Numbered from the stretch's first letter, positions 52,499 to 61,996 are shown. The stretch: 64,000 bases of DNA from Hyphomonas jannaschiana VP2 (GCF_000685215.1 NZ_ARYJ01000001.1:310001-374000), one strand, 5' to 3'. Notes: generated from the sequence alone by a model not told the origin. Program-made: numbers and translations.

Positions 52499-53314
52499 AT
52501 GAAACAGATCGCACTACTCAGCCTGGCAGGGGCCCTGCTCGCCGCCTGCGCCACACCGGCCGAAAGCCCTGCACCGGAAGCGCCTGCCGCCATGCCGGAA
52601 GCCCCTGCTCCCAAAGTGGCACCGGGCGGCTTCGATTATGAGAGCGTATTCCGCCAGGATGACCGGCCGGAACAGGACTATGAACTCTACCCGGTGCGCA
52701 AGTCCGCCGAAGTCCTGTCCTTTGCCGGTGTCATGCCAGGCATGACGATTGTCGAAATGGAAGCCGGTGACGGTTTCTATACCGAGCTCCTGTCACGCGT
52801 CGCCGGGCCGGATGGCAAGGTCTACATGCAGAACCCGCCATCGTTCAAAAACTTCCTCGGCGATTCCGTCTCGAAACGGGTCGACGGGCGGCTGCTGAAT
52901 GTCCAGATCGTGGAAAGCGCCTTCGACAATCTCAGCAATGTGCCGGATGCGGATGCAGACATCGTGACCTGGTTCCTCGGCCCGCACGAGCTCTGGTATA
53001 CGCCGCAGGGAGAGCCGGAAGGCGTGCTCGGCGACCCGGACATGACCTTTGACGAGATTGCCCGTGTACTGAAGCCGGGCGGCCATCTGGTGGTGCTGGA
53101 CCACATGGCCCCGGCTGGATCGCCCCCCACAACGGGCGGAGACACGCACCGTATCGACAAGGCCATCATCGTCGCGCTGGCCGAAGATCATGGCCTGACG
53201 CTTGTCGATGAGAGCGGCATCCTCGCCAATCCGGACGATGACGGCACCGTGCAGGTGTTCGACCCGTCCGTCCGGCGCAAGACGGATCGCTTCCTCCTGA
53301 AATTCGCCAAATAG
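52499..53314 (+). CDS. methyltransferase-fold lipoprotein
   Basis: The 271-residue protein has a lipoprotein signal (LLSLAGALLAAC, Cys about residue 17), a Pro/Ala linker, then a class-I methyltransferase-like fold: GMTIVEMEAGDGFYTELLS (SAM motif I, E-x-E-x-G-D-G), DADIVTWFLGPHEL (motif II region) and RVLKPGGHLVVLDHM (motif III). SAM is not expected in the periplasm, so it is either a cytosolic enzyme with a misleading N-terminus or an exported fold relative with another ligand. The lipobox LLAAC is convincing. Confidence 0.8.
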   Translation: MKQIALLSLAGALLAACATPAESPAPEAPAAMPEAPAPKVAPGGFDYESVFRQDDRPEQDYELYPVRKSAEVLSFAGVMPGMTIVEMEAGDGFYTELLSRVAGPDGKVYMQNPPSFKNFLGDSVSKRVDGRLLNVQIVESAFDNLSNVPDADADIVTWFLGPHELWYTPQGEPEGVLGDPDMTFDEIARVLKPGGHLVVLDHMAPAGSPPTTGGDTHRIDKAIIVALAEDHGLTLVDESGILANPDDDGTVQVFDPSVRRKTDRFLLKFAK

Positions 53315-53376
53315 GCGTATCTGGCACAGAACATGCATATTTCCGGGCGAGTTTGGTCTTGCCCGGGAGTTGTGCC

Positions 53377-53676
53377 ATGTCCGCCATCCGCTTTATCGCC
53401 ATCAGCCTCGCCGCCGCGAGCGTTGCCCTACCCGTTCTTGCTGCAGAAGACAGCGGCCTGCGCGGCCGTCTGGAAGCTGATTTCCTGCCGAAAACCGAAA
53501 CTGCCGAGGACGCCCCGGCTGTCATGGAAACGGTTGTGGTGACGGACAAGGACGGTTCGGACCTTCTGGTCTCCAAGCCGGCCATCCTGCGCTATGACGT
53601 GGCGCCTGAGGTTCCGGCCCGTGTCGTGGCGGAGACCCGCGGCCAGGATCCCGAGCGTATCGTCGAGGCGCACTAG
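53377..53676 (+). CDS. hypothetical exported protein (99 aa)
   Basis: I do not recognise this short protein. It has a signal peptide (FIAISLAAASVALPVLAAE) and an acidic, probably unstructured mature part (FLPKTETAEDAPAVMETVV, then LRYDVAPEVPARVVAE). The ATG at 53377 has GGGAG about 8 bases upstream. It ends 20 bp before the end of divL, tail to tail. Confidence 0.6.
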   Translation: MSAIRFIAISLAAASVALPVLAAEDSGLRGRLEADFLPKTETAEDAPAVMETVVVTDKDGSDLLVSKPAILRYDVAPEVPARVVAETRGQDPERIVEAH

Positions 53677-53696
53677 ACGGCGCCTTGCGGTCCGTC

Positions 53697-56153
53697 TCAG
53701 GACGGAACGACATTCTCCGAAAGAAGCAATTCGCGCTGTGCGCTTACGGCACGCATCGCTTGTGCCGGCAGCCAGCAGGTGACTTCCAGCCCGCCGCCAT
53801 CGACCGGTTTCATGCCGACCGTGCCGCCGTGCAGGTCGACAAAGTGCTTCACGAGGGCAAGGCCGAGGCCAGCGCCGCGCTGATCGCCTGAGACGAAACT
53901 GTCGAAGCTGGTCGCGCGCTTGTCGGCCTCAAGGCCGCGGCCATTGTCGCGTACGGAAAACGTCACCATGTCGCCCATGCGCTGAGCCGAAATGACGATC
54001 TCGCCGCCGGAATCGGTAAAGCGAAGCGAGTTTGACACCAGATTGAACAGGATCTGACGGATGCGGCGTTCGTCCGCGCGGATCAGGCCCAGCTTGCCCG
54101 AAATATCCGACCGCACCGTGATCTGCGTATCCTCGGCCTTCGAGACGACCATCTCGATGCTTTCCTCGATCACGCTGGCAAGGTCGACATCTTCGAGGTC
54201 GAGATCCATACGCCCGGCCTCGATCATGGCGAGGTCGAGAATGTTCTCGATCAGCTTGGACAAGTGATCCGAGGCAGACAGGATCGCGCTGACATAGTCT
54301 TTCTGGCGTTCCGTCAGGTCGCCATTGCGCTGGGTTTCCAGAAGTTCGGCATAGCCGAAGATCACCGTCAGCGGCGAACGCAGCTGGTAGGACACGTTAC
54401 GCACGAATTCCGTCTTCAGGCGGTCTGCCGCTTCGAAGGCTTCGGCGCGTTCGCGCAGGGCCGACTCGACCCGCCGCGTCGCCGTCACATCAGCAAAGGC
54501 GATCAGTGTGTTTCCGTCCGGCAACGGATGGGTGAGATAGGTCAGGATCGACCCATCGGAACGGCGCATTTCGCCCGTCGTCGACTGGCGCGCCTTGGCG
54601 GACGGGTCCGTGATGTGGCTCTTCATCGCCGCCCAGATTTCCGTGTCATGGAACAGCGGGATGCACTCCTCCACCACGTCATCATAGTCAGGCTGGTCCT
54701 TCAGCATCTCTCCGCTGAGGCTCCACAGGCGTTCGAAAGCGTAATTGTGCAGCTTCATGCGTCCGTCGCCGCCAAACACGGCAACCGCCTCGTGGAGATT
54801 ATCGAGCGTGGAACTCTGCGTTTTTACAATGGCATTGAACTGGGTCTGCAGTTCCAGTTCGCCCGTAATGTCCTTGAACAAAAGCAGAAGGCCGCCCATC
54901 GGGTGGCGCTGGCGGGTCACAGACAGGGTCCGCTCATCCGGCAGCGACCAAGTGTCTTCCTTCACCCCGTCAATGTCGAGATAGTAGGAAAGCTCTTCCG
55001 CGCGCCATTCGGCATAGTTCGCCCGCGCCGGCAGCTTGCGGCGCTCGCGCAGCCGGTCCAGCAGCTGGCCATGGCCGGGACGGTCCAGCAGGAAGCTCTC
55101 ATCGAGATCCCACATGTCGCGGAACGCCTTGTTGTAGAAGGTCAGCTTGCGATCGGCACCGAAAATGGCAACGGCATCGGCCACATGGTTCAGCGTCTCG
55201 TCATGCGCGCGGACGTGGCGGTTCAGTTCCTCACGCGCATCTTCCTGCGCGGTGACGTCCAGCGCCATCGCCCCTGCCCCACCCGACAGCGGGAAGGTCA
55301 GGATACGCATCGCCCTGCGCGCCCCATTGATGGTGATGTGGCGGGTCTCGTCGATGTCGATGCCTTCGCTGATCGTCTTGCGGGCCTGATCGGCGGTGGC
55401 CTGATCCAGCATCAGCTGGCGGTCCAGCACACGATCCAGGTTCGTGCCGTCGACGGCCTCGATATAGGCCGGGTTCACCCATTGCAGCTTGCCCATGCCC
55501 GACATACGCCAGGCCGGGAACGGCGCCTTGCCCAGCATGTCGAGGAAAGCGGTGGGGTCACGCGCGATGACCTGACGGGCCTCCTCCAGCTTGCCGCGTG
55601 CGGAGCTTTCTTCCAGCCCCTTGATGGTTGCGTCGCTGACCCAGACCACGGCGCGGGCGCCGGCCGTGCGCCCATCCGCTTCGAGGAAGCGCCCGGACGG
55701 GCCGATAATCGTCAACGAGAAGGCCTGCCCGCTCTCGCGCAGTTCGCGCAGGCGGATGCGAAGCGTTGTGTCATGTCCGGCACTGTCCCGGGCTTCAAGG
55801 TCTGCGAGGCCTTCGATAATGCGCACGGCCGGGTCGGGCGAAATGGCATCGTCGGTAAAGCTCAGCAGGCCAGCCAGCGCGACCGGGGACCCATACATTT
55901 CCGGCGGGATGATGTCGTCACCCTCGGCTTCCAGCGCCTCGCCCTGCCAGACCAAAATCACCCCCGGATGGGCACCGAGAATGGACCGGTGCGCCGCAAG
56001 CGTGGTTTCCAGCTCAGCAGACCGGTCACGATATTTACGGGCAGCCCCCCGCGCACCGTCCGACACGCGTAACGCCCAGAGCAGCGCCGCGAGGCCAAGA
56101 GCGGCCGCACCTGCGGCCATAATGATCGGAACCTGCTCCGCTGAAAGTGCCAT
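53697..56153 (-). CDS. divL: DivL-type PAS histidine-kinase homologue with Tyr in the H-box
   Basis: The 818-residue protein has an N-terminal membrane helix (IIMAAGAAALGLAALLWAL, about 10-28), several PAS-like domains, a DHp domain and a HATPase domain (NLVSNSLRFT, DNGRGLEAD, GAGLGLALVKHF). In the H-box the phospho-accepting His is replaced by Tyr: FVRNVSYQLRSPL, Tyr at residue 589 (codon 54387-54389). This Tyr is the hallmark of Caulobacter DivL, which controls the CckA-ChpT-CtrA pathway at the new pole. A full CtrA box lies upstream at 56227-56241. Length (818) is near that of Caulobacter DivL (769). Confidence 0.92.
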   Translation of the reverse strand: MALSAEQVPIIMAAGAAALGLAALLWALRVSDGARGAARKYRDRSAELETTLAAHRSILGAHPGVILVWQGEALEAEGDDIIPPEMYGSPVALAGLLSFTDDAISPDPAVRIIEGLADLEARDSAGHDTTLRIRLRELRESGQAFSLTIIGPSGRFLEADGRTAGARAVVWVSDATIKGLEESSARGKLEEARQVIARDPTAFLDMLGKAPFPAWRMSGMGKLQWVNPAYIEAVDGTNLDRVLDRQLMLDQATADQARKTISEGIDIDETRHITINGARRAMRILTFPLSGGAGAMALDVTAQEDAREELNRHVRAHDETLNHVADAVAIFGADRKLTFYNKAFRDMWDLDESFLLDRPGHGQLLDRLRERRKLPARANYAEWRAEELSYYLDIDGVKEDTWSLPDERTLSVTRQRHPMGGLLLLFKDITGELELQTQFNAIVKTQSSTLDNLHEAVAVFGGDGRMKLHNYAFERLWSLSGEMLKDQPDYDDVVEECIPLFHDTEIWAAMKSHITDPSAKARQSTTGEMRRSDGSILTYLTHPLPDGNTLIAFADVTATRRVESALRERAEAFEAADRLKTEFVRNVSYQLRSPLTVIFGYAELLETQRNGDLTERQKDYVSAILSASDHLSKLIENILDLAMIEAGRMDLDLEDVDLASVIEESIEMVVSKAEDTQITVRSDISGKLGLIRADERRIRQILFNLVSNSLRFTDSGGEIVISAQRMGDMVTFSVRDNGRGLEADKRATSFDSFVSGDQRGAGLGLALVKHFVDLHGGTVGMKPVDGGGLEVTCWLPAQAMRAVSAQRELLLSENVVPS

Positions 56154-56226
56154 GCCGCGTCATCCAAAAGCCCGAATCAGCCGCGAGAACGACCGATGAA
56201 ACGGTTAACGAATTGCCCCTCTAGCG

Positions 56227-56241
56227 TTAAGGGCGCGTTAA
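56227..56241. promoter_or_regulatory. CtrA box upstream of divL
   Basis: TTAA-GGGCGCG-TTAA followed by C matches the full CtrA consensus TTAA-N7-TTAA(C). It lies 74 bp upstream of the divL start and 106 bp upstream of the EF-hand gene, so it could act on either. Confidence 0.7.
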
Positions 56242-56346
56242 CGGAGTGCTAATGCCCGGCCGATACCGGCGCAAGATTACTGAAACCACATGTTGCAAAA
56301 ACACAACACTCGCTTAGTCTGCTCGCCTGTTCGCGGAGTGATCCCC

Positions 56347-56904
56347 ATGATTTTACGTCCAATCGCGCTGGCTGGCGCCTTGTTGATCGCTGCAGCAGTT
56401 CCGGCTGCGGCACAGGAAGCACAGGACGAAATCGTGCGTCTGCCTGGTCAGGGATTTACCAAACCCGAAGCGCGCCGCCCCAAGGGGACGCCTGAAAGGC
56501 TGGTCGCTGGCGGCGGCCTGTTCCTCAGTTTCGACACCAATGGGGACGGGGAAATCACGCGCGCAGAGCTGGAGGCCGGCACCAAAGCCGCTTTCCGGAA
56601 CGCCGATACGAATGGCGACGGCTATCTGACAGCATTCGAGCAGATCAACTGGGCTGAGAGCCTGCCGACACGGGACGATTCCCTCGCCAATCCGGTCCGC
56701 TTTGACCCGAACCTCGACCGCCGGGTCAGCCCGGAAGAATTCGAAGCCGTGATCGCAGAGCTTGCGGATCACTATGCCGAGGAAACCAGCGACGTGATCG
56801 TGATCGCCTCTCTGAAGGCGCCGAAACCCAGGCCGGAGCGGGATGAGCGTTCGCCTTTCGACACCGGACAGCGGGCCCCCCGCGGCACGCCGGGCGGAAG
56901 CTGA
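56347..56904 (+). CDS. exported EF-hand calcium-binding protein
   Basis: The 185-residue protein has a signal peptide (IALAGALLIAAAVPAAAQ) and two canonical EF-hand loops in tandem, DTNGDGEITRAELE and DTNGDGYLTAFEQ (about residues 64-105), plus a partial third (DPNLDRRVSPEEF). It should bind calcium in the periplasm. The C-terminal tail is Pro/Arg-rich. GGAG precedes the ATG at 56347. It is divergent from divL across the CtrA box and faces aguB with a 9-bp gap. Confidence 0.88.
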   Translation: MILRPIALAGALLIAAAVPAAAQEAQDEIVRLPGQGFTKPEARRPKGTPERLVAGGGLFLSFDTNGDGEITRAELEAGTKAAFRNADTNGDGYLTAFEQINWAESLPTRDDSLANPVRFDPNLDRRVSPEEFEAVIAELADHYAEETSDVIVIASLKAPKPRPERDERSPFDTGQRAPRGTPGGS

Positions 56905-56913
56905 GGCCTCCGA

Positions 56914-57756
56914 TCAGACGAGTATGTCGTAGAGGTCTGTCCGCCGGTCGCGGAAGAAACCCCATGCGGCCCGATCGCGGTCGATGACATCAAGATCGAA
57001 GCTGGCGACCAGCACGCCTTCTTCACTGCGTCCGAAATCGGTAACGACTTCGCCGACATGGTCGGTAATGAAGCTGGTGCCATAGAAGACCTGACCTTCC
57101 TCATCGCCCACACGATTGGCAGCGACCACCGGCATGACATTCGCCACCGCATGGCCCTGCATCACGCGGCGCCAGCGGGCGGCCGTGTCGAGGCTGGCAT
57201 CATGCGGCTCTGCCCCGATCGCGGTAGGATAGAGCAGCACATCGGCGCCCATCAGGGCCATGGCCCGCGCCGCTTCGGGGAACCACTGGTCCCAGCAAAC
57301 GCCGACACCGATATTGCCCTTCATGGTCTGCCAGGTGCGGAAACCCGTATCGCCCGGCCGAAAATAGTATTTTTCCTGATAGCCGGGACCGTCCGGAATA
57401 TGGCTCTTGCGGTAGACGCCCAGCGGGGTGCCATCGGCATCGATCATGACCAGCGAATTGTAATAGTGCGGGCCGTCCTTCTCATAGATCGAGACCGGGA
57501 TCACGACACCAAGTTCGGCGGCGAGTTCTCCGAGCTGCATCACCGCCGGATGATCGTGCCAAGGCAGCGCGCGGGCGAAGTGATGCTCTTCCTGCGTCTT
57601 GCAGAAATAATAGCCGCAGAAAAGTTCTGGCGGCAGCACGACGTCAGCCCCCTGCCCGGCGGCTTCGCGGATGAAACCTGCCACGCGGTCGATGTTTGCC
57701 TGCATGTCATCGCTCGGCGTGAACTGGATGCTGGCGACGGTGAGAGTTCGGCTCAT
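56914..57756 (-). CDS. aguB: N-carbamoylputrescine amidase
   Basis: AguB hydrolyses N-carbamoylputrescine to putrescine, CO2 and ammonia. The 280-residue nitrilase-superfamily protein has Glu in VVLPPELFCGYYF, Lys in VYRKSHIPDGPGYQEKYYF and Cys in GVGVCWDQWFPEAARAMALMG. FTPSDDMQAN and DQWFPE are typical of plant and bacterial carbamoylputrescine amidases. It follows aguA by 16 bp on the same strand. Confidence 0.95.
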   Translation of the reverse strand: MSRTLTVASIQFTPSDDMQANIDRVAGFIREAAGQGADVVLPPELFCGYYFCKTQEEHHFARALPWHDHPAVMQLGELAAELGVVIPVSIYEKDGPHYYNSLVMIDADGTPLGVYRKSHIPDGPGYQEKYYFRPGDTGFRTWQTMKGNIGVGVCWDQWFPEAARAMALMGADVLLYPTAIGAEPHDASLDTAARWRRVMQGHAVANVMPVVAANRVGDEEGQVFYGTSFITDHVGEVVTDFGRSEEGVLVASFDLDVIDRDRAAWGFFRDRRTDLYDILV

Positions 57757-57772
57757 CTTGGGATCCTCCGGA

Positions 57773-58768
57773 TCAGGCGGGAATTTCGCGGGTCATGCAG
57801 TGGAAGCTTCCGCCCCCACCCAGGATATGTCCGGCTGGCAGGCCGATGATCTTCCGGCCCGGGAACAGGACACGCATCTCCGCAAGCGCCACGAGACTGT
57901 AATGGTCTTCATAGACAGGCACCAGAACGGCGCCATTGGTGATGGTGAAGTTCATGTGGCTCGCCGGGATTGGCTCGCCCTCTTCCCCTGGTATCAGGCC
58001 AGGCGACGGGATGGTCGTCACATCGAGCCCGGCCTCACGCAGTGTGGCTTCGATTTCCAGCAGCACATCCTTGTTCGGGTCGTCCGCGCCGGACGGCATC
58101 TGGCACAGCGCATGGCCGGGCCCGATAAAGCGGGCAATATTGTCGACATGGCCGTCGGTGTGGTCGTTCAGGAGACCATCGCCCAGCCAGATCATTTCGT
58201 CGATACCCAGCGCCGCGCAGATGCGGGCCTCGATCTCGTCCGCCGTCAGGTCCGGATTGCGGTTCGGGTTAAGCAGGCACTGGCGCGTGGTCAGCAGCCG
58301 GCCCTTGCCATCGGCATCGATAGCACCGCCTTCAAGCACGATGGGATGGAAACTGGCCGGCAGCGTTTCGTGCGCCGCGATGGCGCCGGCGGTCTCTGTG
58401 TCGCCCGGCATGAGGTATTTGCCGCCCCAGCCATTGAAGCGGAAAGCCTGGGCCTCGCGCGCGTCGCCCTGCCCCGTCACGATCGGGCCGGTGTCACGCA
58501 GCCAGATGTCCCCGGCGGGGATGTCCACGATTTTCGCCACATCGCCGACAGCCGCCGTGGCAGAGGCCAGCGCCTCGGCAGACCCGGCAGCCACCCGGAC
58601 CGGAACATGCGCCGAAGCGGCCCGGATGAATCCGGCAATCTGCACACGCGGCCCTTCGAGACGGCCGCCCCATTCATCGGCAAGATGCGGCCAGCCGCAC
58701 CAGAGGGCAGCCTGCGGAGCCCATTCGGGCGGAAGGAAGGGTTTGTTGTCGCTCATCGCGCGCGCCAT
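57773..58768 (-). CDS. aguA: agmatine deiminase
   Basis: AguA converts agmatine to N-carbamoylputrescine and ammonia. The 331-residue protein belongs to the Porphyromonas-type peptidyl-arginine deiminase superfamily, with WPHLADEW, IWLRDTGPI, VLEGGAIDADGKGRLLTTRQCLLN, LGDGLLNDHTDGHVDNIARF and the nucleophile Cys in GGGGSFHCMTREIP near the end. ATGs at 58768 and 58756 are both possible. With aguB it supplies putrescine, which the carboxynorspermidine genes at 1002-4030 can use. Confidence 0.95.
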   Translation of the reverse strand: MARAMSDNKPFLPPEWAPQAALWCGWPHLADEWGGRLEGPRVQIAGFIRAASAHVPVRVAAGSAEALASATAAVGDVAKIVDIPAGDIWLRDTGPIVTGQGDAREAQAFRFNGWGGKYLMPGDTETAGAIAAHETLPASFHPIVLEGGAIDADGKGRLLTTRQCLLNPNRNPDLTADEIEARICAALGIDEMIWLGDGLLNDHTDGHVDNIARFIGPGHALCQMPSGADDPNKDVLLEIEATLREAGLDVTTIPSPGLIPGEEGEPIPASHMNFTITNGAVLVPVYEDHYSLVALAEMRVLFPGRKIIGLPAGHILGGGGSFHCMTREIPA

Positions 58769-58849
58769 GCCACAGGTCTCACCAAAGGAAAAGGGCGGCC
58801 CCGCATGGAGCCGCCCTTCCCGATTTCAATTCAGTTCAGGCCGTAAGGC

Positions 58850-61800
58850 TTAGAACTTGTACTTGATACCGAAGTGGACCTGCCACAGCGACGGGCTGAC
58901 CACGATGGAGTCCTGGTCGGCATCGCCGTTGAAGCTGGTGATCTCGTACTGGCCGTTCACAATGTTCGCATTGTACAGCTCAGCGTCACCCGGGAAGCCA
59001 TGCTCACGCAGGATGCCCCAGTCGGAGTTCAGCAGGTTGCCGACGTTCTCGATGGTGACCCAGGCTTCCGTGCGGTCCTGAGCGCGCAGACCCGGCAGTT
59101 CCTGGGTCAGCTTCAGGTCGAACTTCGTCCACCAGTCATCCGCTGCATCGTTGCGGGTGAAGATGCTGCCGCGAGCGTTACGCAGGTCGTCATTGTTCTC
59201 GATGAAGTTCACGAGAGCAGCGACGGCATCCGGATCGGAGCTTGCCGCGATGAGCGGGTCAGCAATACCAGTCGGGATGTAGGCCAGCTGACGGCTGTTG
59301 CGGAACGGACCTTCGATCGTGCTGCCGTAGCCCAGGGTGTAGCTGTACGGAGCACCTTCGTTGGCCGTGCCGAACAGGGAGACGCGGGTCTCCAGGTCCT
59401 TGATGTACTCTTTCGCGTAGTTGAACTGCAGCGTGAAGCGGTGAGCCACTTCATAGTCCGACGTACCGAGGCTCGGGCTCACCGGATCGTAGGTCGCATA
59501 GTTCGCGAAGTTCGAGAAGGCGACCGACGACGTCATCGGGTTGGCGTCTTTGGCGTCCGTGTAAGCGTAGCCGAGAGCCCAGTCGATGCCGTTGTCATAT
59601 GCCTGAGACAAGCCGAGCGAGAGCACCAGGGCGCTGCCCTTCTCGTCTGCATTGGTCAGCAGGAAGTCGCTGGTGGAGCCGCCGTAAAGCGGACGACCAT
59701 CCGGCGCCGTGCCGGACTGAACATAGCTGAGCGGAACCACAGCAGCAGCTTCGTTCGTTTTCGAGTACAGGATGTCAGCCATGACGCGCAGGTCATTGCC
59801 GAGGATCGGCATATTGGTGTCAACATCAGCCACGGCACCGAACGCGAACTTCCATTCCGACGGGATTTCGAAGTTCGGGTCGAGGGCGTTCACACCACCA
59901 CGGCCCGTCGCGTTAGCGATGTAGTCGATGGCCTCGTCCGGCACATCGAAGAACGGCCGTCCGGTGTCGGAGTAGGTGTAGTCGGCAAGGTTGGTGCCCG
60001 ACGGAGCGTAGTAATCGTTCAGCGTCACGCCATTGTTCGAATAGTTGTTCGAAATCCAGACGTTCGGATTACCACCGGAGAACAGACCGAAGCCACCATG
60101 GAAGCTGAGATTGTCAGCATACTCATAGTTGAAACCAAACCGCGGCTGCAGCAGGTCGCGACCATCCATGTTCTCGTCGTTACGGATACCGTAGGTCGCT
60201 TCGAAGTCGGCGTTGTAACGCGGCTTGTCGCTGGACGTGTAGAAGTCATAGCGAAGACCCGCCGTCACATCGAGCTTGTCGGTGACCTGCCACTTGTCCT
60301 GAATGTAGAACGTATTGATTTCGTATCCGAAATCAGCCGCCGCATCGTTCACGTCGTTGGTGCCGGCAGCGTTCGTGTACTGGAAGTAGTTGATGTCGCC
60401 GTTGGCGAAATCAGCCGGGCTGTTGAAGCGCCACTCACCGATGGCCTGCTGAACGAACAGGTTGAACACGGAGAACTCTTCGCGCTCAACGCCGGCCGTA
60501 AAGAGATGGTCGCCCATCGAGTAGTTTGCAGCCGCCTTGTAGTTCCAAAGCTCGTAGTTCAGCTTGTTAGCTTGACGGCTGTCGTCGGCGCCGAGGTAGA
60601 TCGTCGTTGTACCCGAACCAAGATCCTGCGGAACGCGGATCTGGACTTCACCCCAGTTGTCGGTTCCCCAGACAGGGATCTGACGGTTGTCGAGCTTAAC
60701 GTAAGACGCACGCACCTCGGTGCTGAGGTTCGGCGTCCAGTCCGAATAAAGCGTGCCAGTGTAGTTCTCAAGCTTGGCACCGCGCTCATAGTAGTGGTTA
60801 CCGTCGGGAAGACGGGTCGAGCCGGAGTCGGACGGCGAGTAGTTGGCACCATCATTGTAGGTGTAGGTAAATTCAGCACGGTGGTCGTCGTTGATGTTCC
60901 AGTCGAGCTTACCGAAGAACTTCTCGTCTTCGACAGCCAGAGAGGTCGGCAGACCGCCGGCGGTGTAGCCATACTGGTTCACAGCCGTGTCGATGATGCT
61001 CTGGTACAGGGCATCCGACAGGCCGACATCGTTCGGCGTGTAACCGAAGATGTTTGCGCCTTCGAATTTTTCGTAAGCAGCGAAGAAGAACAGTTTGTCC
61101 TTGATGATCGGGCCGCCGACATTGATGCCGTAACGCTTCTCTTCGAAGGAGCCGAGGTCACGTTTGATGCCATCGGTTTCGTCGCCGGTCAGCGAGTCGT
61201 CGGTGTAGTCGAAGAACAGGCCGCCGTGGAATTCGTTCGAACCGGTTTTCGTAACAGCGTTGATGTTACAGGCGGTGAACGAGCCGTAGTTCACGTCGAA
61301 CGGTGCCAGCTCAACCGACACCTGCTCGATGGCGTCGTAGGAGAACGGGATACGCTCGGTCGGGTAACCGTTGGAGTTCAGGCCGAAATTGTCGTTCAGG
61401 CGGACGCCGTCGACGGTCAGCGAGTTGTAGCGCGGGTTGGCACCGGCACAGTTGATCGAGTCGTTGAAGGCTTCGTCGACATAGACGCGCGGGTCGAGAC
61501 GGACGATGTCCTTGATGTCGCGGTTCATGGCCGGAGCATTTTCCAGCGTCGCGATATTGAAGGTCGAGGACGGGCCGGTCGCAACCTGGGCAACCTGCAG
61601 AGCGGAACCGGTGATGACAACCGTTTCCATGCGGGCCGTGTCGTCGCTGGACGTCGTAACGGCCAGGTTCAGGCTCGTGGCTTCACCGAGGTTGGCGTAG
61701 ACGTTGTCGGCGCGGGCCGGCACGAAGCCTTCACCAGTGATGGTAACGCTGTAAGGGCCGCCGACGCGCAGGTTCTGAGCTGAGAACTGGCCGGTGGCGC

Positions 61801-61996
61801 TGGTGGTTGCCACGGCGACCGAGCCGGTCGGTTCGTGGAGGATGGTGACGGTGGCGCCGGAAACGGCAGCACCGGTTTCATCGACGATGGTACCGCGGAT
61901 CGACGAGGTCGTAACCTGTGCCGATGCAACGCCAGCCGCCGTGATCGCGATAGCCGAAACGGCGGCACCGCGTGCGAATGTATTCCAGTTGATCAT
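58850..61996 (-). CDS. TonB-dependent receptor, Oar-like, with carboxypeptidase-regulatory domain
   Basis: The 1048-residue outer-membrane protein has a signal peptide (AAVSAIAITAAGVASA), a carboxypeptidase-regulatory-like domain (GTIVDETGAAVSGATVTIL), a plug domain (RYNSLTVDGVRLNDNFG), and a beta-barrel ending in the aromatic C-terminal strand WQVHFGIKYKF with terminal Phe. This is the Oar-like type of TonB-dependent transporter, of unknown substrate. AGGGGA precedes the ATG at 61996. A Pho-box-like repeat lies 79 bp upstream, pointing to phosphate-limited expression. Confidence 0.93.
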   Translation of the reverse strand: MINWNTFARGAAVSAIAITAAGVASAQVTTSSIRGTIVDETGAAVSGATVTILHEPTGSVAVATTSATGQFSAQNLRVGGPYSVTITGEGFVPARADNVYANLGEATSLNLAVTTSSDDTARMETVVITGSALQVAQVATGPSSTFNIATLENAPAMNRDIKDIVRLDPRVYVDEAFNDSINCAGANPRYNSLTVDGVRLNDNFGLNSNGYPTERIPFSYDAIEQVSVELAPFDVNYGSFTACNINAVTKTGSNEFHGGLFFDYTDDSLTGDETDGIKRDLGSFEEKRYGINVGGPIIKDKLFFFAAYEKFEGANIFGYTPNDVGLSDALYQSIIDTAVNQYGYTAGGLPTSLAVEDEKFFGKLDWNINDDHRAEFTYTYNDGANYSPSDSGSTRLPDGNHYYERGAKLENYTGTLYSDWTPNLSTEVRASYVKLDNRQIPVWGTDNWGEVQIRVPQDLGSGTTTIYLGADDSRQANKLNYELWNYKAAANYSMGDHLFTAGVEREEFSVFNLFVQQAIGEWRFNSPADFANGDINYFQYTNAAGTNDVNDAAADFGYEINTFYIQDKWQVTDKLDVTAGLRYDFYTSSDKPRYNADFEATYGIRNDENMDGRDLLQPRFGFNYEYADNLSFHGGFGLFSGGNPNVWISNNYSNNGVTLNDYYAPSGTNLADYTYSDTGRPFFDVPDEAIDYIANATGRGGVNALDPNFEIPSEWKFAFGAVADVDTNMPILGNDLRVMADILYSKTNEAAAVVPLSYVQSGTAPDGRPLYGGSTSDFLLTNADEKGSALVLSLGLSQAYDNGIDWALGYAYTDAKDANPMTSSVAFSNFANYATYDPVSPSLGTSDYEVAHRFTLQFNYAKEYIKDLETRVSLFGTANEGAPYSYTLGYGSTIEGPFRNSRQLAYIPTGIADPLIAASSDPDAVAALVNFIENNDDLRNARGSIFTRNDAADDWWTKFDLKLTQELPGLRAQDRTEAWVTIENVGNLLNSDWGILREHGFPGDAELYNANIVNGQYEITSFNGDADQDSIVVSPSLWQVHFGIKYKF

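Noticed and set aside
54264-56072. 602-codon open frame on the plus strand
   Set aside because: It is antisense to divL and has a low-complexity composition; no motif was recognised.
58874-61783. 969-codon open frame on the plus strand
   Set aside because: It is exactly antisense to the TonB-dependent receptor, whose motifs and signal peptide are clear. Long antisense frames are common at this GC content, and the translation is rich in Val, Arg and Gly with no family features.
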